A stretch of 24,915 nt of DNA from Branchiostoma floridae (Eukaryota > Chordata > Leptocardii > Amphioxiformes > Branchiostomatidae): positions 376,238 through 401,152 of the forward strand of contig NW_023365758.1 of assembly GCF_000003815.2 (NCBI RefSeq). The letters run 5' to 3'. Below are positions 8,236-15,923 of this stretch, piece after piece. The number at the start of each line of letters is the position of its first letter. Position 1 is the stretch's first letter. A program made the position numbers and the translations under genes. The notes under the pieces are model-generated. The model was not told the origin of the DNA. It did no database searches and saw only the letters and a program-made list of their open reading frames with translations.

Positions 8236-8755
8236 CTGAAAAGAACAATAACTCCTACAAAATTGGAACTTTATGGAAGATAAAAAAACAACAACATTCC
8301 CATGCCGTCTATACCCGCATTGTTGTCCCGGAACGCTAACGTATCTACTCTATTCATATGGAATACAACAAGCTGTAGTCCGTATTACACACGTACACAC
8401 ACATGCACAAACACGCACGTGCGCGCACTCACATAGATGCATGAACACATAACACCCATACACATACCACACGCGCACATACAAATAACGTTACACACAC
8501 ACACATAGATGCACACACACACAACACACACATGTACACACTTGCTCGAGCGCACAAATGACGTTACATACATACAGTCAATGATACAAATAAACAAATA
8601 CACACTCTTACAACGTAGATAGGCAGCAAAAAAATGTCTTACCTACCCGTTTATGGTCCTGAGTAACTGCTAATGTGTAGAATTGTCTTAAAAACGACCA
8701 AACTGGAAACAAAGGGATCTGCCCGTGATCATCCGATAAATCAAAATGGCGGTCT
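8236..8755 (-). other. Gene C leader exon (8647-~8755) and short 5'UTR intron (8236-8646)
   Basis: The leader ends CATAAACGG, with donor GTAGGTAAGAC at 8646. The acceptor TTCTTTTCAG ends at 8236. At 411 bp this intron is the shortest of the set: the C-rich block found in the other introns is missing here, yet a copy sits in the decayed fingers at about 6966-7055. A short upstream ORF starts ATGATCACGGGC and stops in the leader. Confidence 0.68.
8388..8562. repeat. CA-rich microsatellite in the gene C intron
   Basis: Interrupted CACACA, ACACGC and CATACA units span about 175 bp. On the transcribed strand this is TG-rich and encodes no plausible protein. Confidence 0.85.
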
Positions 8756-8860
8756 GGAAAGCTGACCTTTCAGCTTTGTGGAGGTCGAAGGTCAAAGTTG
8801 ATATACCTGATTACCCCGTACAGTTTGAGCTATTCTTTTATCCATAATAATGACGTAGTT
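8735..8860 (-). promoter_or_regulatory. Gene C promoter block: YY1-like, DR1-like and CRE-like motifs
   Basis: AAAATGGCGG at 8743-8752, AGGTCGAAGGTCA at 8782-8794, ACCTGATTACC just after it, and TGACGTAG at 8851-8858. The same order and nearly the same spacing occur upstream of gene B. Confidence 0.55.
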
Positions 8861-8869
8861 GTATTACTT

Positions 8870-9635
8870 TGCTCTGCTAGAGTAATGCTGTTCTTGGGTT
8901 GGGTTGTATAAATTGTTTCATTATCTACCATAGAAGGTGACGTTTTCGGTGGCGTTTGTATGTATGCATGTGTGAATGTCTGTGTGTATGAATACGTGCA
9001 ACTGCATGTGTGTGCGTAGACAGCATAACTTTAGACGGCTTGGATGGATTGTATTAACTAGTTGGTATGTGGGTAGGTTTTGATGAGATATATATGAAAA
9101 AAAATCAGACTGCACCCTAGCGACTTGTTAGGGTACTGAAGTGGAACTTCTGTCTCGAGTTCTGGACATGTCATGGTCATAGTGTCTGTTTTTTTCGACA
9201 CAATATAGAGGTAGAAACCCTTACCTGTAATATGCACCACCAAAATCTTAACATATTCCAAGAAAATAAATCTTCAGGCACTTTTGCCAAGACTACCTTT
9301 CTTTTTGAGTTGGCCATCTGCGCCTGCGCTGTAATACCGATATTTGCTCCGCCGGTCATTTATTTGGCAATCGATATTTAAACTATGATTTGTATTGTGT
9401 ATAGCTAAACAGCACGTCTAGAACAAACAGTTGATTTTACTCTATTTATTTTTGATATGTTGTAGATGTCGATCATATAAATCACGATAATGTAAATCAT
9501 CATAATATACTTCTACTAGTAATGCTACAACTACTTCTAATACATGGAATGAAGATAATATAACAACGTTTGATATGATGTATGAAAAATCGGCATCAAG
9601 TCAATGACTGCAGTGTTCTATTGACATTCATCTTA
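8870..9635. other. Non-coding spacer between loci C and D
   Basis: No gene seen. The TG-rich stretch (8950-9020) matches other spacers. 9270-9635 is homologous to 2240-2520, including CTGCGCCTGCGCTG at 9318-9331 beside TTGGCCATCTG. Open frames across the block (ending ANIGITAQAQMANSK on the minus strand) are shared with the 2.2 kb copy, but they have different starts and no family match that I recognise. Confidence 0.5.
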
Positions 9636-9639
9636 TTAA

Positions 9640-9836
9640 CCCGCATCCTGTTGGATGAACTTTGGCCAATTTAACCTCCCAAAGCGGATGTTTTCATTAA
9701 GTCCTCCATTCAATAGGCTTTGTAGTGGTATGCAACTTCTACATGAGAAATACCCCAAACTCGTCACAATACAGCTCTGCATGACTAGGGTTAAATATGT
9801 TCATCCCATATATAAACGGGCTCAGCAGGACAAGGG
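9640..9836. mobile_element. 197-bp piggyBac-like MITE (TTAA-flanked)
   Basis: TTAA occurs on both sides (9636-9639 and 9837-9840). The ends are CCCGCATCCTG and, read inward from the right, CCCTTGTCCTG: imperfect inverted repeats starting CCC as in piggyBac-type elements. The homologous spacer at about 2520-2545 reads straight through without these bases, giving an empty-site comparison. No coding capacity. Insertion came after the spacer was duplicated. Confidence 0.8.
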
Positions 9837-9840
9837 TTAA

Positions 9841-10105
9841 AGTAGTATTATCACCCAGAATAGAAGCATCTATTTGTTATTACGGCAGTATCATGTCGTT
9901 TACTATTGAATGCATGCGTTTGAGGCATGAACTATCTCAGTTCAAAACAGCAACTGCATGTAACAAAGTCTAGAGTAATAGTTATGTTCAGGTGGTGTAG
10001 GGACTGAACGAAAAGGAAGCGGCAAAGCTCACATTTCAGAGCACAACAACGATTATTTAAAATGCACGTAGATAGACGGCCGTGCAGTCTCTAGATGCCG
10101 CAACT
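9841..10105. other. Spacer between the piggyBac-like MITE and the gene D tail
   Basis: The first ~45 bp continue the spacer homologous to 2535-2570. The rest is shared in part with 24700-24800 and 14790-14880 (a GACTGAACG/GCCTGAAC context). No gene or RNA signal seen. Confidence 0.4.
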
Positions 10106-10399
10106 AGGAAATGTAAGTTCCGCTCACATGTAGGGTTTCTCAGCGGTCTGTTTGACTATGTGCAGGCATAGCTTACTTGTTAACCTATCCATTGACCCCT
10201 GTATGGGTCGTTGGGGCACCGTGACTCCATCCACTATTCTCCACCTGTCTCTGTTCTCCGCCGCTCTTATGGCTTCTGCTTAACTCTACCCGGTCCATTC
10301 TCCATGTTGTCTTCCCATCGTTTCTTCCGTCTTTCTGAGACTGTTTGACCATGTGTAGGCCTAACGTACTTGTTCATGGAGGAGACAAACTGTTGTTGT
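10105..10399 (-). pseudogene. Decayed zinc fingers downstream of gene D, interrupted by a LINE fragment
   Basis: Two finger fragments flank a LINE remnant. TSTLGLHMVKQ lies at about 10374-10341 and TSKLCLHIVKQTAEKPYM, ending in a stop, at about 10183-10128. Both resemble the ...LDQHMAKHTGEKPYM part of a finger. None is in frame with the stop of gene D. Confidence 0.65.
10175..10340 (-). mobile_element. LINE reverse-transcriptase C-terminal remnant
   Basis: Translated on the minus strand, 10338-10300 gives RRKKRWEDNMENG. Another frame continues AEAIRAAENRDRWRIVDG and VTVPQRPIQGSMDR. This is the tail I recognise from non-LTR (CR1/L2/Jockey-like) polymerases: a ...RWEDN..EWTG...AEA.RAAE.R.RWR..VDG... 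pattern. Frameshifts and stops show it is dead. It is flanked by imperfect 36-bp repeats at 10146-10181 and 10339-10374. Confidence 0.72.
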
Positions 10400-12265
10400 T
10401 CAAGAGGCGTGTGTGACCATGTGTTTGTTTAAACACCTCTTATCTGTGACAGAATAGTCACACTGGTCACACTTGTAAGGTTTCTTGCCTGTATGTTTTC
10501 TCATATGTACGGTTAGGTTAGATCTGCGAGCAGTTCTGTACCCACACTCTCCGCACTGGTAGGGCTTGTCGCCGGTGTGTTTAGCCATGTGTTGGTCTAA
10601 ATCGCCTTTCGTTGCAGCATAATAGTCGCACTGGTGACACTTGTAAGCTTTCACACCCCTGTGCCTTTTGATATGCATTGTTAAATTAGACTTCTCAGCC
10701 GTTTTGTATCCACACTCCCCACAAACGAAAGGTTTTTCACCTGTATGTTTGATCATATGTCGAGATAGGTTAGGCTTGTGAGCAGTTCTGTATCCACACT
10801 CCCCACACATGTAGGGTTTTTCTCCGGTGTGTTTAGCCATGTGTTGGTCTAAATTTCCTTTCTGTGCAGCAGAAAAGTTGCACTGGTCACATTTATAAGG
10901 TTTCTCACCTGTATGTTTTCTCATATGTTTGGATAGGCTAGATTTGAAAGCCGCCCTGTATCCGCAGTCCCCACACATGAAGGGCTTTTCTCCGGTGTGT
11001 CTAACCATGTGTTGGTCTAAGTGGCATTTCGTTGTAGCAGAATAGTCACACTGGTCACATTTATAGGGTTTTACACCTGTATGTGTTCTCATGTGTACGG
11101 TTAAGGTATATTTGTCAGCCACCCTGTATCCGCACTCTCCACACATGTAGGGTTTTTCTCCGGTGTGTATAGCCATGTGTCGGTCTAAATTTGATTTCTG
11201 TGCAGTAGAATAGTCGCACTGGTCACACTTGTAAGGTTTGTCACCTGTATGTGATCTCATGTGTACGGTTAAGTAAGACCTATGAGCCGTACAGTAGCCG
11301 CACTCTCCGCACATGTATGGTTTTTCTCCGGTGTGTTTAGCCATATGTACGTCTAACCTGCTTTTCACTGCAGCAGAATAGTCGCACTGGTCACACTTGT
11401 AAGGTTTCGCACCTGTATGCGTTCTCATGTGTACGGTTAAGTAAGACATGTGAGCAGTTCTGTATCCGCACTCCACACACATGAAGCGTTTTTCGCCGGT
11501 GTGCTTGGTCATGTGTGACTCTAAATGGTCTTTCTTTGCAGCAGAATAGTCGCACATGTCGCACTTATAAGGTTTCTCGCCTGTATGTACTCTCATGTGT
11601 GCAGATAGGTTAGATCTGACAGCCGTCCTGTATCCACACTCCCCACACATGTATGGTTTTTCTCCGGTGTGCTTAGCCATATGTTGGTCTAAATTGGATT
11701 TTTGTGCAGCAGAATAGTCACACTGGTCACACTTGTAGGGTTTCACACCTGTATGTGTTCTCATATGTACAGATATGCGGGACCTGTCAGCCGTCCTGTA
11801 CCCACACTCTCCACACATGTAGGGCTTTTCTCCGGTGTGTGTAGTCATGTGTTGGTCTAAAGTATCCTTCGCGGCAGCAGAATAGTCGCACTGGTCACAC
11901 TTATAGGGTCTCTCACCGGTATGTTTTCTCATGTGCACGGTTAAGGCAGATTTATCGGCCGTCCTGTATCCGCACTCTCCACACTTATAGGGTTTCTCAC
12001 CAGTATGTCTTCTCGTGTGCCTCAATAGTTCAGTTTTTGTGGCTGCCCGATAATCACATTTCGTACACGCAAAGCGTTTAACCGGAAGCCTGTCTAACTG
12101 CTTTGTTTGTTGACCCTGTAGGTTAGGATGGTCAGATTCTTCTCCGATCTTTTCCCCATATGGGATGTTCCCCTTTTCATCCTTCTGTTTCCCCGTGTCT
12201 GATTTGTCGCTGCTGTTTGTCTGGTTCCTGGGGTCCATAGCAATCTCACTGTTTTTCTGGTCCAT
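10400..12265 (-). CDS. C2H2 zinc-finger protein D (20 fingers)
   Basis: The largest member, 621 residues, a predicted nuclear DNA-binding protein. The N-terminal ~64 residues start MDQKNSEIAMDPRNQ and contain GKQKDEKGNIPYGEKIG and LQGQQTKQLDRLPVKR. They are polar and acidic, lysine- and glutamine-rich, with no domain that I recognise. Twenty 28-residue fingers follow without a break, all with C-x2-C-x12-H-x3-H ligands. They strictly alternate KCDQCDYSAA and MCGECGYRTA types from finger 2 to finger 16, after which two GEC types are adjacent (fingers 16 and 17). Helices include QKSNLDQ, DRSRISV, KKDHLES, HMSYLTV, QKSNLDR, DKYTLTV and FKSSLSK. The last finger ends HMVTHAS and a stop. The start is fixed by the acceptor CATATAG|AA just upstream. 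It is the longest and most intact gene here. Confidence 0.92.
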   Translation of the reverse strand: MDQKNSEIAMDPRNQTNSSDKSDTGKQKDEKGNIPYGEKIGEESDHPNLQGQQTKQLDRLPVKRFACTKCDYRAATKTELLRHTRRHTGEKPYKCGECGYRTADKSALTVHMRKHTGERPYKCDQCDYSAAAKDTLDQHMTTHTGEKPYMCGECGYRTADRSRISVHMRTHTGVKPYKCDQCDYSAAQKSNLDQHMAKHTGEKPYMCGECGYRTAVRSNLSAHMRVHTGEKPYKCDMCDYSAAKKDHLESHMTKHTGEKRFMCVECGYRTAHMSYLTVHMRTHTGAKPYKCDQCDYSAAVKSRLDVHMAKHTGEKPYMCGECGYCTAHRSYLTVHMRSHTGDKPYKCDQCDYSTAQKSNLDRHMAIHTGEKPYMCGECGYRVADKYTLTVHMRTHTGVKPYKCDQCDYSATTKCHLDQHMVRHTGEKPFMCGDCGYRAAFKSSLSKHMRKHTGEKPYKCDQCNFSAAQKGNLDQHMAKHTGEKPYMCGECGYRTAHKPNLSRHMIKHTGEKPFVCGECGYKTAEKSNLTMHIKRHRGVKAYKCHQCDYYAATKGDLDQHMAKHTGDKPYQCGECGYRTARRSNLTVHMRKHTGKKPYKCDQCDYSVTDKRCLNKHMVTHAS

Positions 12266-12390
12266 TTCTATATGAAGAACAACAAATCATCTAAAATTTA
12301 AAGATAGCAAACACTCCCAGTAGTCCCATACTTTTTGTTATCCCACAACAGGGGTAAATATTGAATAGAAGTCTGTTCCGTATCCTAGAT

Positions 12391-12482
12391 CACACATCAC
12401 ACATCACACACACACACACACACCACACACACTCACACACACACGCACACACACACATTCACACAAACACACACACATACAC
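12391..12482. repeat. CA microsatellite in the gene D intron
   Basis: CACACA repeats with TCACACA and CGCACA interruptions. The flanks are identical by eye to those of the F intron copy. Confidence 0.9.
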
Positions 12483-12500
12483 AATGCATAAAGGATACAC

Positions 12501-12700
12501 ATGCATGCACACTAATCTCCAAGCAGATCTCCCGTGGCATAATACAGTACCATAAGCTGGGGAATGTGTTTAGCCGGCATAGGAGTAAATTGGTCACACG
12601 AAGCCAATTTACCCCTCTGCTGGCTAAACTCCTTCCCCCTGCAGCTTATGATACTGTCTTATGCCACGGAAGATCTGTTTGGAGATTACATGCACACAGT
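12501..12700. repeat. Long imperfect inverted repeat (foldback) in the gene D intron
   Basis: Two arms of about 90 bp pair around a centre near 12597. TAATCTCCAAGCAGATCT on the left matches the reverse complement of AGATCTGTTTGGAGATTA on the right. CGTGGCATAA, CATAAGCTG, TAGCCGGCATAGG and GTAAATTGG also have right-arm partners. Transcribed within the intron it would fold into a long hairpin. It may be a foldback MITE; no clear target duplication was found. Confidence 0.8.
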
Positions 12701-13069
12701 CACACACATACTGCATATGCTGGTACACACGCGCATTTACAACCGTGCAACAATTTAGGAAGACCCCGCCCCCAAGGCAAAATGCTTCAGAATCTAAAAA
12801 GTCATCAAGCCCAAGTGCATCAAACCGTTGCACTGATAAACCTTGTCGATGTCTACAAATCATTTACGTCGTAATGCCCCCCTCCCCATACTGACTTCTA
12901 CTATACTAGTTCAAGTAAAGAACCCTTGCCCAAAAGAATTAGCAGACGAAGAGTGAATAGACGGTATAAAAAGGGTTTACCTACCTGTTTACGGGGTTGA
13001 TCAATTACTGATGTGCTGAATTGTCTTGAAAACAGCCTCAAACTGGAGGCAAAACGAATCGTGCGTGAT

Positions 13070-13170
13070 ATTCCGAAAATCAAGATGGCGGACAGGTAAT
13101 CTGACCCCTTTTACACCACGAGGGTCGAAGGTCATAGTTGATATACCTGATTACCCATAATGTTCTAACC
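13070..13170 (-). promoter_or_regulatory. Gene D promoter block: YY1-like and DR1-like motifs
   Basis: CAAGATGGCGGAC at 13081-13093 is a near-ideal YY1 site. GGGTCGAAGGTCA at 13122-13134 is DR1-like, followed by ACCTGATTACC. The CRE-like site of B and C is absent. Confidence 0.58.
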
Positions 13171-13189
13171 TATCACAACGATGTAGATC

Positions 13190-13849
13190 AACGCTTCAAC
13201 GCTGTCTGTTTGCATGTTTGCTGGTTTTACAGCTCTAATGGTAATCCATGTGAATATATGTGAACATATCAGTCTGCTCGATCAAAGAGTGGCATATCCA
13301 AGTGGCGCAAGCGGTAACGCAAGGTGTAAAAGGACTCGACTTATGTATGCCATAAAGGGAACGTAAGCTATAAAGCAGTTACTCAAGCAACTGGAATCAT
13401 TACTGGATATAATTTTGGATGAATGAATATACTTGTTTGCATGGACATGATACATGTATATAATTTCTCTATGATTCAATGTTTACTGGTAGGTAGCACA
13501 TATAATTCACCTTCCCCATGTCATTAGATAAACCTTTTAAGCGAGAAGCAGTTGGACTAAGGTATACCTTTCTTTAAACGTCGATGAAGGTTAGACATCT
13601 AGGTTATAAGATACGCCAAAAAGCAGTTACTCAAGCAAATGGATATGATTTTCGAAACGGTCAGAAGTTTCAGACACTATCTGTCCTAAGAGACACTGGA
13701 GAGATCTGTTGGAAAGCAGTTATTGTATCCTAGCTATGAATCGATATGCAAAAGTAATTTAGTTGTGTTTATCATAACTATGAATGAATGCTTCCGATAA
13801 TGTACTTAATGCTTTCTATTGTTTATCTATTTGTTTACAAACAGCCAGG
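13190..13849. other. Non-coding spacer upstream of gene D
   Basis: Closely similar to 18350-18920 and 23380-23930, so it is part of the D/E/F tandem unit. It contains two copies of the dispersed GCAGTTACTCAAGCAACTGG repeat (near 13375 and 13581-13652). No gene seen. Confidence 0.6.
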
Positions 13850-14262
13850 GCTAACCCGTCCGGTTGAATGATGTAAATCACCATGTGGCTGATACGAGAC
13901 AGCTAGAGGTTCGCCAGGCCTGCATCCGGGTGATTTGAAGTGACCCGATGGTCAAATTGAATGAATCACCAACACACGACAGAAGGATTTGCACCAACGC
14001 ACACCGCAAAATCGCACGTGTGGGGGTTCTTTAACGTGCATGGGGTGTGGCTCTCCCCATACACGGACCTCCATTTAACGTCCTATCCGAGGGACGGTCA
14101 TAGCCGAAGCTAGGTACTCATTTTCACCTGAGTAAAGTGACGAAAGCCGTGTAAAGTGCCTTTCTCAAGGGCAAAAAATCGGTGGCACGGCAGTCGGATT
14201 CGAACCCACAACCTCTCGGTTCCGAGGCGAATAAACTACCACTGTGCTACGCGGTCGCACTC
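13850..14262 (-). mobile_element. tRNA-derived SINE
   Basis: Read on the minus strand from 14262, the element starts with a tRNA-like head. The A box TAGCACAGTGG is at 14249-14239 and the B box GGTTCGAATCC at 14206-14196, correctly spaced for an internal RNA polymerase III promoter. A body follows with CCCTTGAGAAAGGCACTTTACAC and TTAAAGAACCCCCACACG, phrases typical of marine-animal SINE cores. The E and F units lack it, so it inserted in this copy after the units diverged, replacing some local sequence. The tail end near 13850 is approximate. Confidence 0.85.
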
Positions 14263-14792
14263 GTAATGCTTTCTCGTTACAATCGATCGCCATAATAGAT
14301 AACAGGTATGAACAGCACGGAAAGCAAAGTTGGGTTGAAGGAACAATTGACTTTATCTTTCTTTGTGATGCAAATTATCAGAAGGCTTTAATGATAATCT
14401 ATCAATCAATCAATCGTTCGCATGCATCATTTGTTGATAAACGCACACGATAAATATAACCTAGCGACATTTTGCTTAGAATGTAACAAAGAAATAAAGT
14501 AAAAAGTCAATGACATGGTGTTAAATCAGCATTTGGATACCAATACGCTAGGATTTCAGTCAGAAATGTCAGTATCGATTCTTTATTACAGAAATAACAT
14601 ACAGTTTGATATGTCAATGAAGGTTAGACAACAAGGTGATAAGATACGCAAAAAAGCAGTTACTCAAGCAACTGGATATGATTTTACAAAATAAGTAAGT
14701 GTAGCCGCTTATTCGTATGCATACAATACAGAATGTTTCTATCATGTTAATGCATACAGTATGCACAAGGTCTAGCGTATTAGACATGCATA
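14263..14792. other. Non-coding spacer between the SINE and the E unit
   Basis: Homologous to 19310-19758 and 24330-24702. It includes the dispersed repeat at 14614-14685. Short ORFs are not conserved between copies. No gene seen. Confidence 0.55.
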
Positions 14793-14926
14793 CAACGGGC
14801 GTTCACTTCGCCATTGGCCTGAACAAAAATGACGTGGTTTATCCCACAACGAGGAGTACATCGACAATTATTTAGAACATAGTGCATACTGATTCTTTTT
14901 TAAATTTTTTAAAATCTTTATTGAGA

Positions 14927-14932
14927 AAAAAG
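14927..14932 (-). other. AATAAA poly(A)-signal-like site with A-rich tail
   Basis: The minus strand reads CTCAATAAAGATTTT followed by A-rich sequence; copy 2 has the same at 19874-19879 with AATAAAGCTTAAAAAAAA. It could be the 3' end of the upstream zinc-finger transcript (about 1 kb past the stop) or the A-tail of an old retroposed sequence. Confidence 0.35.
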
Positions 14933-14939
14933 ACCTTAA

Positions 14940-15270
14940 CAATTACACATATTGTGACATCTACATGTATAGCTTCATGACTACATCTCTGACTACAGCA
15001 GATACGTAGCTATAAAACTTTGCACTTGGCTCTCGAAATTCCGGACGTTGTTACATTTACAATTAACATCTATTATCATAATACCGCCACGTTTACGACG
15101 ATTTCTCTAGCCATACTGATTTGACAAATTGTCAACGCATCATTTTCTCCAGTTACATGTTGCTGCTACATCTTACCCTTGCCACTTCTACTGTGTAACT
15201 TTTTTTTTTGTCTCTTTTATCATGGAATAGTGGATACTGATATACGGCTATTAATAGTCATGCAACTATA
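14940..15270. other. Non-coding 3' flank of locus E
   Basis: No gene seen. The sequence is nearly identical to 19890-20240 and has poly-T runs (15201-15212). Confidence 0.5.
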
Positions 15271-15274
15271 CCAA

Positions 15275-15415
15275 AGTCCATCCTGGTGAATCCGCACTCA
15301 TCACACATGTTGGGTTGGTGTATTCATAAACTACAGCGTGTTTGACCATGTGTATTTATTAGCTATATTTCTATGAAACAGAAATGCCGGACTTATCGCA
15401 TTTGGGATGAAGGAG
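15275..15415 (-). pseudogene. Decayed zinc fingers downstream of locus E
   Basis: Minus-strand fragments KCDKSGISVS, IHMVKHAVVYEYT and, one frame over, NMCDECGFTRMDFG follow the order of a two-finger module but contain stops and frameshifts. A further scrap (TFDKCRHKTVEKSYV) lies directly after the locus E stop at about 15918-15870. The Penelope-like remnant sits between the two parts. Confidence 0.65.
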
Positions 15416-15710
15416 AGTTTTTTTTTACACAACCAGTAGTTACTTACATGGCTTACGTTTCGATGTCTCTCTGACACATCGTCAGAGCTTCTAACTGGAG
15501 TTCTGCTTCTCACCGCTATATGTAGCCGATGTAGGTGGCGCTTTTGCGGTGAGAAAACAATCCCAAACGTGACTTAGCTTGCATCCTCCCTCGTCCCGGT
15601 TCATCACTGGGGTTGACTTTCTTATCCAGATGGCCTCCTTAATCCACCGTGCCCGCCTATTGTCTTCCCTGTCTATGACCTTCGCCCCTCCCAGTCAATT
15701 AAGCAATTGT
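15415..15710 (-). mobile_element. Penelope-like (GIY-YIG) retroelement C-terminal remnant, copy 1
   Basis: The minus strand encodes IDWEG, then (after a one-base shift) AKVIDREDNRRARWIKEA, IWIRKSTPVMNRDEGG and CKLSHVWDCFLTAK. This is the conserved tail that I associate with Penelope-like reverse transcriptases carrying GIY-YIG domains. About 60 codons are open. The sequence then runs into a stop and a SDDVSERHR-type 3' end with an inverted-repeat-like TCTGACGATGTGTCAGAGA. Only the 3' end is present. Family assignment is from memory. Confidence 0.72.
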
Positions 15711-15923
15711 TCCTAGGCCTGGCGATATGGTCTGTAACTGCCGACTTCTTTTCTTCTTTCAGTGGTTTTTTAAAAAAGAATTTTCCTTCATCCTATATTC
15801 TACCAACCTGATGAAACTATTTTCGGAAGTTATCGCATTTGATTTGATAATCTGTATTTTGTGCGTGTCCTGGATACGTAAGATTTTTCAACCGTCTTGT
15901 GTCTGCACTTGTCAAATGTATCG

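Larger units (their letters stand above)
12268..13095 (-). other. Gene D leader exon (12985-~13095) and 5'UTR intron (12268-12984)
   Basis: The leader ends CCCCGTAAACAG, with donor GTAGGTAAAC at 12984. The acceptor TGTTCTTCATATAG ends at 12268. The intron contains a CA microsatellite, the long inverted repeat and the conserved block AAGACCCC...TCAAACCGTTGC...TTGTCGATGTCTACAAA...CCCCCCTCCCC (about 12758-12890). The leader has an open frame without an ATG. Confidence 0.7.

Noticed and set aside
10400-12265. Regular 84-bp or 168-bp repeats that could look like a satellite or CRISPR array
   Set aside because: The repeats translate into intact C2H2 fingers with conserved linkers; there are no spacers.
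12566-12894. Overlapping short ORFs in the D and F introns (also 22796-23062)
   Set aside because: They follow the inverted repeat and the conserved intronic block; frames are not kept between D, E and F.
12985-13083. Leader-exon frame in D, E and F resembling a mitochondrial targeting peptide (FASSLRLFSRQFSTS)
   Set aside because: The frame has no ATG (it begins at TTG), is shifted in A and C, and does not join the zinc-finger frame across the splice junction. It is probably untranslated leader.
13290-13340. A-box-like TGGCGCAAGCGGTAACGC suggesting a tRNA or SINE
   Set aside because: No proper B box follows at the right distance on that strand, and no tRNA fold is visible. The same sequence recurs in E and F only as part of the duplicated unit.
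15340-15510. Minus-strand ORF 15331-15513 as a gene
   Set aside because: It joins the 3' end of the Penelope-like remnant to decayed finger sequence and is broken differently in copy 2.
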